Assembly (NCBI GenBank): GCA_032622095.1
Contig: CP136068.1
Coordinates: forward strand, 2,583,314-2,647,313
Source of the DNA: Siphonodentalium dalli
Taxonomy: Eukaryota; Mollusca; Scaphopoda; Gadilida; Siphonodentaliidae
DNA length: 64,000 bases
Direction of reading: 5' to 3'
Positions 11,154-21,792 of the stretch are shown piece after piece. Below the pieces are notes generated by a model. It worked only from the letters and a program-made list of their open reading frames with translations, did not search any database and was not told where the DNA came from. Both the position numbers and the translations under genes were made by a program. Numbering within the stretch: the stretch's first letter is position 1; each line of letters starts with the position of its first letter.

Positions 11154-12300
11154 CAGGCCTGGAAATTTCAAGGCGGGCTGGCGGGCTGCCCGCCTACAGC
11201 CCGCCTAGAATTTTCCAAGGCGGGCTTTTTATAGCCCGCCTCGTCTACGATAGGACATTTATTATTTAGTTATTTTATTGTGTTTAATGAGTAAAATACT
11301 GCATCGAAATCGTAATTATATTGTACAGTGTGGGGACTGTGCGCATGCGTGACCTGACGGTAATGTCAAATGGGAATTATAGCGGAATCAGTAAATTCCG
11401 GAACGAACTGTTTCGTAAATCTGATCTTTTGATCGATTCTCACACATTTTATGACCAAAATAAATTATTTCTCTTCATAAGATTGAGCTTACAATATATT
11501 TCACTGGATAAAATGAACACATGTTTGTGGATAGTGAGAACCAAATGTCACTGTCCCAATTAAGTTCAACCTTTCGTTCCGTTTCCGGTTCCTATCAGTG
11601 AAAATTGTATTTAGCTTGCAGCCGTCTTTTATCGCTTCGATTGACAATATTTTAATATAATTAGCTAAATATATCCACGTATTCTAGTTTACACTGTTAT
11701 TCAATTATTAAAGTTCAGAAACTATTTTCTATGTCCCCAATTGCAAACACCCAGTAAATCTATAGATAGCGACTTGACTGCTGCAAGCAGCAGTCTGCGA
11801 TCGGCAATGGAATATGGATTACATTGAGAGAAAAAGCAGTCAATATTCAAGTGCAAATATACTGGATTTAATATTGTTCTTGATTGTGTATTTTATGTAA
11901 AATTACACTTTCATGGAGAATGCTTTTAACGTGGACAAACTCACCCAATTCCGTTGCATGGGTTGGACACCGACTGACAAATTGTTGAGTACAAACACTC
12001 TTACATTTTGTTTCTTGTTCATATAAATTATCATAACATATAAAACATAGTTAAATATTCACCATACCATAATTACTGTGGGGGATTTTGACATTCACAA
12101 CTCTGTGGACACTTTGTTTCCACATAAAAAAAATTAATTTAGATGGAGTTATACAACATCAAAAATAGACAAACTAACGGCATTAGTAACTCAGATAAAA
12201 TAAATCATAACTTTAAAAGTTGAGGAGGGCTATAGCCCTCCTAGAAATGCCTAGGAGGGCTATTAATAGCCCTCCTGGATTTTCTAGATCGCCAGCCCTG
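11154..12300. mobile_element. Possible hAT-like non-autonomous element (1.1 kb)
   Basis: Ends CAGGCCTGG and (reverse complement) CAGGGCTGG, each followed by a hairpin-rich block: AAGGCGGGCT/AGCCCGCCT on the left (11180-11243) and GGAGGGCTATAGCCCTCC on the right (12224-12276). ATGATA occurs on both sides. The interior has no convincing ORF. Confidence 0.5.
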
Positions 12301-12616
12301 ATGATATATATAGATGCTCTGTGTTATGGGTTAGTTCTTATCCCATGGGAGTGGCTGGCAGAAGGATACCTCGAGAACCAGAAGTGTAACTAACCAAAAC
12401 AAATACGAGTGCGGCTTTATATTTATTACGAGCCACAAACACAAATGATATTATTCTGAGCTTTCCAATGGACATTCGTTGTTTTGCAATTATTTTTACA
12501 TAAAAAACTTCTGAAAAACTTATTAGGTCACCTTTGGTGTACATTCATACATCTCTAGGGAGAACCCAGGATCGCTCCAGAGCAAAGTGCCGAAAATGAC
12601 CACACATGCTTGAACT
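12301..12616. other. Unassigned sequence
   Basis: No recognised repeat, exon or RNA gene. Confidence 0.4.
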
Positions 12617-12816
12617 ACAGTAATGCCCTAAATAATCAACTCCTTACCCACAGGCGAATTATGGGTAACTTTTCAGGATTTAGTTGGAAATATGGCTTGT
12701 TGGCTCAGTGAGAGCTTTCCGATGAATGGCAACAAGCCATATTTCCAACTAAATCCTGAAAAGTTACCCATAATTCTGCTGTGGGTAAGGAGTCGATTAT
12801 TTAGGGCATTACTGTA
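12617..12816. mobile_element. MITE family B, copy 4
   Basis: TA-CAGTAATGCCC ... GGGCATTACTG-TA. A ~15-bp deletion in the left arm removes CCATTCATCGGAAAG. Confidence 0.9.
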
Positions 12817-12905
12817 AGAATACAACGGGAAAGTTACATGTAAATAAAACTTGAAATGTTTTATAGTCGCATAAGATTCAGAAAATAAACAGAAAATTAT
12901 GGCTA

Positions 12906-12977
12906 CATACTCGACTGACCTACATTGGCTGGGTATGTAATATATAGAGAACTCGACTGACCTACATTGGCTAATTC
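12906..12977. repeat. Short direct duplication
   Basis: CTCGACTGACCTACATTGGC occurs twice about 42 bp apart. Confidence 0.75.
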
Positions 12978-13076
12978 AGACAGGGACGTTGTACTAGTAC
13001 AAGCACGAGAGCACAGTGTGCTCGAGTATTTTACAAAAGTCTCTACATCAAATGAATTATTTCACATCACCAGTTT

Positions 13077-13178
13077 AACCATAGGTCGCCTCGCATATAT
13101 AAGAGAATGCATTGGTCTAACAATTTTTTACAATTTTAATAATTTTTTCTTGTATTCTTCAACAATTTTATAATTTCA
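13077..13178. mobile_element. MITE family C fragment, left part, split by a family D hairpin
   Basis: Half hairpin GGTCGCCTCGCATATATAAG...GCATTGG then the T-rich spacer. Its continuation is at 13327-13370 after the D hairpin. Confidence 0.75.
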
Positions 13179-13260
13179 CCCATACAGAGCCCCAGACAAA
13201 CATGAGCAGACGACACTCTTCTATCTGCTTCTATATATGTGTGGGGCTCCCTGCAGGGTA
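13179..13260. mobile_element. Family D hairpin, copy 1 (nested in C)
   Basis: ~82-bp foldback: ACCCATACAGAGCCCC ... GGGGCTCCCTGCAGGGTA with conserved loop ACATGAGCAGACGACACTC. Confidence 0.7.
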
Positions 13261-13326
13261 ATGGATGTTTTTTATTTTATGTCCTAAAAATTGTCAGAAA
13301 CATTTATTTAAAAAAAATGATAAAAA

Positions 13327-13370
13327 ATTGTTAGGCCAATGCATTCTCTTATATATGCGAGGCGACCGAC
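13327..13370. mobile_element. MITE family C fragment, right part
   Basis: GTTAGGCCAATGCATTCTCT...GCGAGGCGACC, one arm of the second core hairpin; truncated. Confidence 0.75.
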
Positions 13371-13771
13371 TGGATTTGATATGGCGGGTCACATACCTGA
13401 AGAATGTTTAGAACTTGGTTAATGTATCCAGTTATGTGATAAAAATTAACTACCTTACATGAAAATACAAGAAAGCTGTGCTTCAAACTGCTTTTGATAT
13501 AGGAGAAGGGATTGGTCCGAGAGAGTTATATACATAATACACCTTGCAGAACTAAAGCCTTGAGATATCTCGACTTCAAACCATATTTTTATACAGCCGA
13601 TGGGATAGGTAGATACACTGCCTCTGTTTTGTGAATTATATAAAGCTTCCTGATGCATAATTCCTTTGAAGTCTTTTATGTTCATCTCTGACCAGTGCAT
13701 ACTGTTATTCTGGCGTCATCCATGCAGCACAGAGAGCTGTATCAAATCTTATATCTATAACAAATTACCAC
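13371..13771. other. Unassigned sequence
   Basis: No repeat or exon recognised upstream of the 60-bp satellite. Confidence 0.4.
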
Positions 13772-15668
13772 AGGTGAATGCATGGGCTCCAAGCCGGCCT
13801 GAGTATAAGATACCTGTCGTTTGTAGAATGAGGTCCCCAGGGGGTGAATGCATGGGCTCCAAGAGGGCCTGAGTATAAGATACCTGTCGTTTGTAGAATG
13901 AGGTCCACAGGGGGTGAATGCATGGGCTCCAAGAGGGCCTGAGTATAAGATACCTGTCGTTTGTAGAATGAGGTCCCCAGGGGGTGAATGCATGGGCTGC
14001 AAGCAGGCCTGAGTATAAGATACCTGTCGTTTGTAGAATGAGGTCCCCAGGGGGTGAATGCATGGGCTCCAAGAGGGCCTGAGTATAAGATACCTGTCGT
14101 TTGTAGAATGAGGTCCCCAGGGGGTGAATGCATGGGCTCCAAGAGGGCCTGAGTATAAGATGCCTGTCGTTTGTAGAATGAGGTCCCCAGGGGGTGAATG
14201 CATGGGCTGCAAGCAGGCCTGAGTATAAGATACCTGTCGTTTGTAGAATGAGGTCCCCAGGGGGTGAATGCATGGACTCCAAGCGGGCCTGAGTATAAGA
14301 TGCCTGTCGTTTGTAGAATGAGGTCCCCAGGGAGTGAATGCATGGGCTCCAAGCCGGCCTGAGTATAAGATACCTGTCGTTTGTAGAATGAGGTCCCCAG
14401 GGGGTGAATGCATGGGCTCCAAGAGGGCCTGAGTATAAGATGCCTGTCGTTTGTAGAATGAGGTCCCCAGGGGGTGAATGCATGGGCTCCAAGAGGGCCT
14501 GAGTATAAGATACCTGTCGTTTGTAGAATGAGGTCCCCAGAGGGTGAATGCATGGGCTCCAAGAGGGCCTGAGTATAAGATACCTGTCGTTTGTAGAATG
14601 AGGTCCCCAGAGGGTGAATGCATGGGCTCCAAGAGGGCCTGAGTATAAGATGCCTGTCGTTTGTAGAATGAGGTCCCCAGGGGGTGAATGCATGGGCTCC
14701 AAGCGGGCCTGAGTATAAGATACCTGTCGTTTGCAGAATGAGGTCCCCAGGGGGTGAATGCATGGGCTCCAAGCCGGCCTGAGTATAAGATGCCTGTCGT
14801 TTGTAGAATGAGGTCCCCAGGGGGTGAATGCATGGGCTCCAAGCGGGCCTGAGTATAAGATACCTGTCATTTGTAGAATGAGGTCCCCAGGGGGTGAATG
14901 CATGGGCTCCAAGCGGGCCTGAGTATAAGATACCTGTCGTTTGTAGAATGAGGTCCCCAGGGGGTGAATGCATGGGCTCCAAGAGGGCCTGAGTATAAGA
15001 TGCCTGTCGTTTGTAGAATGAGGTCCCCAGGGGGTGAATGCATGGACTCCAAGCGGGCCTGAGTATAAGATGCCTGTCGTTTGTAGAATGAGGTCCCCAG
15101 AGGGTGAATGCATGGGCTCCAAGCCTGCCTGAGTATAAGATACCTGTCGTTTGCAGAATGAGGTCCCCAGAGGGTGAATGCATGGGCTCCAAGCCTGCCT
15201 GAGTATAAGATGCCTGTCGTTTGTAGAATGAGGTCCCCAGAGGGTGAATGCATGGGCTCCAAGCCTGCCTGAGTATAAGATGCCTGTCGTTTGTAGAATG
15301 AGGTCCCCAGGGGGTGAATGCATGGGCTCCAAGCCCGCCTGAGTATAAGATGCCTGTCGTTTGTAGAATGAGGTCCCCAGGGGGTGAATGCATGGGCTGC
15401 AAGCAGGCCTGAGTATAAGATGCCTGTCGTTTGTAGAATGAGGTCCCCATGGGGTGAATGCATGGACTCCAAGCGGGCCTGAGTATAAGATGCCTGTCGT
15501 TTGTAGAATGAGGTCCCCAGGGGGTGAATGCATGGGCTGCAAGCCGGCCTGAGTATAAGATGCCTGTCGTTTGTGGAATGAGGTCCCCAGAGGGTGAATG
15601 CATGGGCTCCAAGCCAGCCTGAGTATAAGATGCCTGTCGTTTGCAGAATGAGGTCCACAGAGGGTGAA
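13772..15668. repeat. 60-bp satellite, ~31.6 copies, derived from a family E terminus
   Basis: Exact 60-bp period: GGTGAATGCATGGGCTCCAA, a variable 3-4 bases, GCCTGAGTATAAGA, TRCCTGTCGTTTGTAGAATG, AGGTCCCCAG. Except for the GCATGG/TATAAGA variants this is the outer end of the family E foldback, and at 15660 the array passes without a break into the rest of a family E arm. The array has no stop in several minus-strand frames (20 codons per unit), giving false frames up to 644 aa. Confidence 0.95.
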
Positions 15669-15750
15669 TTTAGTAATGCTATCCCTCACAGCGTGCTAGC
15701 ATAACCAAATTCACCCACTGGAGACCTCATTCTGCTTAGGCCTCATCTTA
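15669..15750. mobile_element. Family E remnant adjoining the 60-bp satellite
   Basis: Continues the last satellite unit: ...AATTTAGTAATGCTATCC, then TTCACCCACTGGAGACCTCA...TTCTGCTTAGGCCTCATCTT, the normal left half of family E. Confidence 0.8.
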
Positions 15751-15773
15751 TCAAGAGGATCAAGTGATCTAGA

Positions 15774-15794
15774 CAAGCCTGCAAATAGCGTGTC
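15774..15794. mobile_element. Isolated family E terminus
   Basis: CAAGCCTGCAAATAGCGTGT directly abutting a family D hairpin; the rest of E is absent here. Confidence 0.7.
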
Positions 15795-15878
15795 TAACCC
15801 ATAGAGAGCCCCCCACAGACTGGAGCAGACGACACTATGCAGTGCATGCTTCCATCTGTGTGAGGCTCCATGTGGGAT
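15795..15878. mobile_element. Family D hairpin, copy 2
   Basis: TAACCCATAGAGAGCCCC ... GAGGCTCCATGTGGGATA with loop GGAGCAGACGACACT. Confidence 0.75.
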
Positions 15879-15924
15879 AAAACTTTAACATTGTTTTTTG
15901 AGGTGGATGTTTTACATTACTGAT

Positions 15925-16003
15925 CAAGCCTGCAAATAGCGTGTCTGTCGTTTGCAGAATGAGGTCCCCAGAGGGTGAATTTAGTGAAGCTATCCCGCAT
16001 CAC
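15925..16003. mobile_element. Family E fragment (left end)
   Basis: CAAGCCTGCAAATAGCGTGT then GAATGAGGTCCCCAGAGGGT; broken after CTATCCCGCAT. Confidence 0.8.
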
Positions 16004-16074
16004 ACACGTCATTCAGCAGTGAAGAGGTTAAATCATACCGGTGAAGTTTTATTGTGTTTTGTGTACAGTAATGC

Positions 16075-16280
16075 TCTAAATAATTGACTCCTTAACCACA
16101 GCGGAATTATGGGTAATTTTTCAGGATTTAGTCGGAAATATGGTTTGTTGCCATTCATCGGAAAGCTCTCAATGAGAGCTTTCTGGTAAATGGGAACAAG
16201 CCATATTTCCGACAAAATCCTGAAAAATTACCAATAATTCCACTGTGGTTAAGGAGTTGATTATTTAGAGCATTACTGTA
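16075..16280. mobile_element. MITE family B, copy 5 (full length)
   Basis: TA-CAGTAATGCTC ... GAGCATTACTG-TA; loop AGCTCTCAATGAGAGCT. Confidence 0.92.
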
Positions 16281-16409
16281 TTTTTATCTCATCTCATCTC
16301 ATTGTTGTGGAATTAATATGAGTGTCATAGTTTTGCCATTTTTCATTTATTTATGCATGAAAAAAGTGTCCTTTTTGGAAGTCGTTCCCATGTTGCCCTC
16401 AGTTAATGC

Positions 16410-16644
16410 TTAACCCTTTGAGTGCCAGGGGCCAATCTCATTGGCCCTAAACGTACAAAATAAGTCTGTTAAAGAATATAAGAATAAATTATTAAAATTG
16501 TAAAAAAAAACAAAAAAAATGTCAGGCCAATGCATTCTCTTATATATGCGAGGCGACCTATGGTCGACTCGCATATATAAGAGAATGCATTGGCACAGGG
16601 TATATGGGTTGATACAAAAATCAACCTGGCACTCAAAGGGTTAA
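16410..16644. mobile_element. piggyBac-like MITE family C, termini type III
   Basis: TTAA-CCCTTTGAGTGCCAGG ... CCTGGCACTCAAAGGG-TTAA, 235 bp. Contains only one core hairpin (16525-16592). The terminal sequence differs from types I and II after CCCTTT, while the hairpin is the same. Confidence 0.85.
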
Positions 16645-17064
16645 ACCGCCCATGCTTTTACAGTAGCTAAATTCCTTTAGTGGCCTCCATCACCACTGAT
16701 AGCAGGTAACCTCGTGCACCCATTCCATGGTAGAGGTCAAGGAAGCAGAACTGATGAATGACTATCTGACAGTATGCCAGAGAAGAAACCCATTATCTTA
16801 ATACACCTTCTGTGTACTGCCCCGATTCATGCTGACAAGGGAGATCACTACGCATGTAAAAACCATCCATGTATCCATGTTTTGTTAACGGAAGCCGAAA
16901 GTTGTGGCAAGCATGACGGCTTCACGTCAGGAGAGCGCATTAATCATGAGAACTGACGGGTATAATTCTCTAACATCAATACAGATCTCCCACGAATGAG
17001 TGCTACATCATATATCTGTTGTGAACTCTTTATCTTTTTCATATGATTTGTTTTCTCATGAATT
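16645..17064. other. Unassigned sequence
   Basis: A 60-aa open frame (16774-16956, +) has no splice or start context that I can support. No repeat family recognised. Confidence 0.4.
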
Positions 17065-17252
17065 ACAGTAATGCCCTAAATAATCGACTCCTTAACCAAA
17101 ACAGAATTATGGGTAACTTTTCAGGATTTAGTCGGATATATGAGTGAGAGCTTTTCGATGAATGGCAACAAGCCATATTTCCGACTAAATCCTGAAAAGT
17201 TACCCATAATTCTGCTGTGGTTAAGGAGTCGATTATTTAGGGCATTACTGTA
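17065..17252. mobile_element. MITE family B, copy 6 (internal deletion in left arm)
   Basis: TA-CAGTAATGCCC ... GGGCATTACTG-TA; the left arm lacks GGCTTGTTGCCATTC. Confidence 0.92.
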
Positions 17253-17356
17253 TAAAAAATATAAATGACTTATAGTTCTGTTGGCCCACAAATTGTACAT
17301 TGTACAAATCGTATACCTGTAGTGTACAAGAAAATTAAACCGCGAAGGTGGTTATC

Positions 17357-18032
17357 AGAGCGCCCATGACTATACAATGTACATATTTTGTTATAATTCT
17401 AACACAGGTAATATAAATATTCTCATTGCCTCGAGCGCCCCTGTCTACACTGTACATATTTTGTTATAATTCTAACACAGGTAATATAAATATTAAATAT
17501 TCTCATTGTATCGAGCGCCCCGTCTATACATTGTACATGTTTTATTATAATTCTAACACGGGTAATATAAATATTAAATATTCTCATTGTATCGAGCGCC
17601 CCGTCTATACACTGTACATATTTTATTATAATTCTAACACGGATAGTATAAATATTAAATATTCTCATTGTATCGAGCGCCCCGTCTATACACTGTACAT
17701 ATTTTATTATAATTCTAACACGGGTAGTATAAATATTAAATATTCTCATTGTATCGAGCGCCCCGTCTATACATTGTACATATTTTGTAATAATTCTAAC
17801 ACGGGTAATATAAATATTAAATATTCTCATTGTATCGAGCGCCCCGTCTATATATTGTACATATTTTATTATAATTCTAACACGGGTAGTATAAATATTA
17901 AATATTCTCATTGTATCGAGCGCCCCGTCTATACATTGTACATATTTTGTTATAATTCTAACCATTTCTTCAATGCCCCTGTCTTATATATTGTACATAT
18001 TTTGTAATAATTCTAACACGGGTAATATAAAT
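17357..18032. repeat. 81-bp satellite, ~8 copies
   Basis: Unit marked by ATCGAGCGCCCCGTCTATAC and TTATAATTCTAACACGGGTA; marker positions 17431, 17511, 17592, 17673, 17754, 17835 and 17916. First and last copies lack TTAAATA. Free of stops in one frame on each strand because 81 = 27 codons. Confidence 0.93.
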
Positions 18033-18373
18033 ATTCTTGTTGCCAGGAGCATTACACAGAATGAACAAGTCATCAAGGGGTAAGAAAATAGAGAAGTTTG
18101 TAAGGATAGCTCGCTGAAGAACACCTGGGAATATTAGCATGTGTGCTACACAAAATTCCAATGCAAATAGAGTCGATTTAACATAAGAGTATCCTGGAAC
18201 ATCTGGTATCAAGTGGTGAGAAACTAAGTGGAGGGAAATCCTGTTGAATATAGATGAGATACCTGTATGTGTGTATCATGTTGCCGAGGCAACAGTAATT
18301 TAATAGCACAGTTAAGAACCCATCCCTCAACTGTTTGTTCTATATTGTGGGAAAAAAAAAAGGAAAAAAATTT
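18033..18373. other. Unassigned sequence
   Basis: No family recognised; ends in two poly-A tracts (18351-18393). Confidence 0.4.
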
Positions 18374-19107
18374 AGGCAAAAAAAAAAAAAAATCCTCTTT
18401 GTTTCCGATAACACTGTCTGGCTGAAATTTTCTTGGCTGCCTCAATTTTGTTTTCTCAATTTTCTCCAGAAGGCTAGTGTATAGTTACTTGTTAGAGTGT
18501 GAATGTGAATATTTATCATTTTATCCAATCCCAAAAGCAAAAATAAGTCAGTTATTAAGCTCAACATTGGTAGAGATCTTACTGCAGAGTGAATGAATTA
18601 AAGGGACAACGTGTATTATCCAATGCTCAGTTCATTTAAAAGATCTACCATATTCCATGGGACCGTGACTACACTATAATATCCAATTACGACTGAAACA
18701 AGAGGTGGGATTTTGTCAAAAAGCCTGGCTTGCGAACTCATTTTAGGTACTGGTCATGGGAACGAATATACAAAAAATCTTTTAAATCCGTTGACATTCG
18801 TGGAAATTAGCCGTGTGATGTCGTCCATAAGTCCAATAACTCCGGTAAAAATATCCGACCGGACCTGGCTTGCGAACTCATTCTAGGTAATGGTCAGGTG
18901 AACTCATATACCACAAATCTTTGAAATCCGTTGACATTTGTTCAAGTTATGACTCTTACAAATTCGGGACAGACGGACGGACAGACAGACAGACGGATGG
19001 ACGGAACCCATTACTATATCCCATTACTATAAAAAAAAAATCCCCTGCCTGTCTGTCTGGAAAATTTTCCCAATGTTATCGGAAACAGAGATGTTTTGTT
19101 TTGGCCT
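18374..19107. mobile_element. Family F element with ~60-bp TIRs, carrying a nested pearl-like insert
   Basis: Left end AGGCAAAA...CTTTGTTTCCGATAAC, right end (reverse complement) AGGCCAAAACAAAACATCTC then TGTTTCCGATAAC and AATTTTCCAGACAG. The internal part 18460-18684 matches, inverted, 60975-61195. From about 18685 to 19030 there is an insert absent from the other copy: two ~120-bp units beginning GGCTTGCGAACTCATT, then (ACGGACAG)n at 18967-19008. Confidence 0.7.
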
Positions 19108-19453
19108 TAATAGATTATGCTCATTACATATATGTTGATTTATAATATGAAGAATGCAGACAAGTAAATACTGGTCGTTGATGGAAGATTCCTTTCTCTT
19201 GCTGTCTCCTTCATTTTTATTATTTAATCTATTTTATGGAAAGAATAAAGCTGACTTTTATAATTGAAATACAAGATATCGTTTACAAAAAATCTTGCGA
19301 AATTCTTGTAAGTTCCACAGTTTGTCAGTTGTTGTGGTGATTCTAGTAAGTTCTACAGTTTGTCGGTTGTCGTGGTGATTATCAAGGAAGATTCTTTCAT
19401 TTCATAATTTTTGTTCGCTCCTGCATATGTAACTTTTTCCACTCATTTGTTCA
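19108..19453. other. Unassigned sequence with one 43-bp direct duplication
   Basis: AGTTCYACAGTTTGTC...GTGGTGATT occurs twice (19308-19390). Nothing else recognised. Confidence 0.5.
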
Positions 19454-19898
19454 CAAGCCTGCAAATAGTGTGTCTGTCATTTGCAGAATGAGGTCCCCAG
19501 AGGGTGAATTTAATGACGCTATCCCGCATAGTGGGCTAGCATCACTAAATTCACACACTGGGGACCTCATTCTGCTAAGGCCCTCAACTGCTATGGCAGA
19601 CCTAGGATCAGATTGAAGTTCCCCAGTTGAAGTTGGTGATGTTCACCCATTGGGCACCTCAATTATGAAATTTATCTTCTGCAAATTAGGGGATATAGAA
19701 ACTTCCTAGAAGGGAAATGTAACTAAAAACAATGTTAATTTTATACTATAGATACTTCCCAGAAGATGAGGCCTAAGCAGAATGAGGTCTCCAGAGGGTG
19801 AATTTAGTGATGCTAGCCCGCTATGCGGGGTAGCGTCACTAAATTCACCCTCTGGGGACCTCATTCTGCAAATGACAGACACGCTATTTGCAGGCTTG
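19454..19898. mobile_element. Family E foldback (hAT-like), full copy
   Basis: CAAGCCTGCAAATAGTGTGT ... ACACGCTATTTGCAGGCTTG, flanked on both sides by TTTGTTCA, a perfect 8-bp target duplication. Four sub-palindromes inside. Confidence 0.93.
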
Positions 19899-19910
19899 TT
19901 TGTTCATAAA

Positions 19911-20002
19911 CCAGGCTATATTAGTGGGTAGTGGTAGGAAACCAGGCTATACTAGTGGGTAGTGGTAGGAAACCAGGCTATACTAGTAGGTAGTGGTAGG
20001 CG
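19911..20002. repeat. 31-bp minisatellite, 3 copies
   Basis: CCAGGCTATAYTAGTGGGTA plus GTGGTAGGAAA, three times. Confidence 0.9.
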
Positions 20003-20050
20003 ATCGTGGCAAAAGTAAAACATCTATAGTATGTTGACTAACTCTGCATA

Positions 20051-20450
20051 TTAACCCTTTACCCAACAAACCGGCCAAAACCGGCCAAATAAAGCTTCAA
20101 CAGCCTAAAATATCTTCGGTCTGTCTCAATAGAACCATACAAATATGGATATCATTGGAACCGGCTCCTTGACCACATTGTGATAGTTACAGTTATGCCC
20201 TGTGCCAATGCATTCTCTTATATATGTGAGTCGACCATAGGTCGCCTCGCATATATAAGAGAATGCATTGGCCTAAAAATAATCTTTTTTTAATACTTTT
20301 TACCATTTTTTCTTACATTCTTTAACAATTTTATAATTTTTAATGTGTTAAGCCAATGCATTCTCTTATATATGCGAGACGACCTATGGTCGACTCGCAT
20401 ATATAAGAGAATGCATTGGCACAGGGCAGTTCTGTTGGGTAAAGGGTTAA
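20051..20450. mobile_element. piggyBac-like MITE family C, type I, full copy 2
   Basis: 400 bp, TTAA-CCCTTTACCCAACA ... TGTTGGGTAAAGGG-TTAA. The left ~150 bp contain GGCCAAAACCGGCC and GGAACCGGCTCCTTGACC. Two core hairpins at about 20206-20272 and 20350-20420. Confidence 0.9.
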
Positions 20451-20650
20451 ACACCAAGTGTTAGTTATTATACATAAGGCCTTATATAAGGCTATGCAAT
20501 GTTTGTGTCTCATTGACAACTAAGCAAATCACAGTGTTATGTTACACAGATTTTGTTTGGAAATAGAACATAGCTGTCCAATCACTGGATAATACTTTCC
20601 CGCCTGGGCAAGAAAATAATAGTCTTTCAATCTAAACCTCCTTAATATTG
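20451..20650. other. Unassigned sequence
   Basis: Short stretch with no recognised feature. Confidence 0.3.
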
Positions 20651-21375
20651 GTGTGGTCTGACAGAAGATGGAAAAGGGATGTATATCGGTGTTTTACATT
20701 CGTATTGTGTGGTCTGACAGAAGATGGAAAAGGGATGTATATCGGTGTTTTACATTTGTATTGTGTGGTCTGACAGAAGATGGAAAAGGGATGTATATCG
20801 GTGTTTTACATTCGTATTGTGTGGTCTGACAGAAGATGGAAAAGGGATGTATATCGGTGTTTTACATTTGTATTGTGTGGTCTGACAGAAGATGGAAAAG
20901 GGATTTATATCGGTGTTTTACATTTGTATTGTGTGGTCTGACAGAAGATGGAAAAGGGATGTATATCGGTGTTTTACATTTGTATTGTGTGGCCTGAGAG
21001 ATGATGGAAAAGGGATGTATATCGGTGTTTTACATTTGTATTGTGTGGTCTGACAAGAGATGGATAAAGGATGTATATCGGTGTTTTACATTTGTATTGT
21101 GTGGTCTGACAGAAGATGGAAAAGGGATGTATATCGGTGTTTTACATTTGTATTGTGTGGCCTGAGAGATGATGGAAAAGGGATGTATATCGGTGTTTTA
21201 CATTTGTATTGTGTGGCCTGAGAGAAGATGAGAAATGGGTGTATATCGGTGTTTTACATTTGTATTGTGTGGCCTGAGAGAAGATGGAAAAGGGATGTAT
21301 ATCAGAGCTTACGATTGTATTGTGTGGCCTGAGAGTAGATGAGAGGGATGTATATCAGTGTTTTATGTTGGCGCC
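20651..21375. repeat. 56-bp satellite, ~13 copies
   Basis: Unit GTGTGGTCTGACAGAAGATG then GAAAAGGGATGTATATCGGT and GTTTTACATTTGTATT. Later copies switch to GGCCTGAGAG, and the last two are shortened. Confidence 0.95.
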
Positions 21376-21514
21376 AACATGAATATCCTCTTAAGAGTGT
21401 TGATTATCCTTGAAGTGTCTGCATTACATCATATTCTTCAAGGTACTTCAAATAATGGAAGACAGTGATGCTCCGCAATTAAAGCCATGTAGAAGGGATT
21501 ATAGCACGATTATA

Positions 21515-21703
21515 GCAAAGCATCCATTAATGGTGAAATAAATTCTGACATGCTTAGCCATGTATATAAGTTTAAAGCAAAGCATCCATTAATGGTGAAA
21601 TAAATTCTGACATGCTTAGCCATGTATATAAGTTTAAAGCAAAGCATCCATTAATGGTGAAATAAATTCTGACATGCTTAGCCATGTATATAAGTTTCAA
21701 GCG
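21515..21703. repeat. 62-bp tandem repeat, 3 copies
   Basis: GCAAAGCATCCATTAATGGT ... CCATGTATATAAGTTTAAA, nearly identical; starts at 21515, 21577 and 21639. Confidence 0.95.
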
Positions 21704-21792
21704 AATCAAGCCATAATAACCAACAGGACGACAAATATACAGAAATGGAGGAAATAAAGATACATGTATATCTCCTATATATTTTTGAAGAC

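Noticed and set aside
13772-15668. CRISPR-like appearance of the regularly spaced 60-bp units
   Set aside because: There are no unique spacers; the only variable part is 3-4 bp, and the context is eukaryotic satellite DNA.
13755-15689. Open frames of 366-644 aa on the minus strand
   Set aside because: They are the 60-bp satellite read in frames without stops (20 codons per unit); all three minus frames are open, which a real gene would not show.
16774-16956. 60-aa plus-strand frame as a possible short gene
   Set aside because: No splice sites, repeat of codon pattern or family resemblance; length expected by chance.
17423-18007. 180- and 193-aa frames on opposite strands
   Set aside because: 81-bp satellite; mirrored open frames are a repeat artefact.
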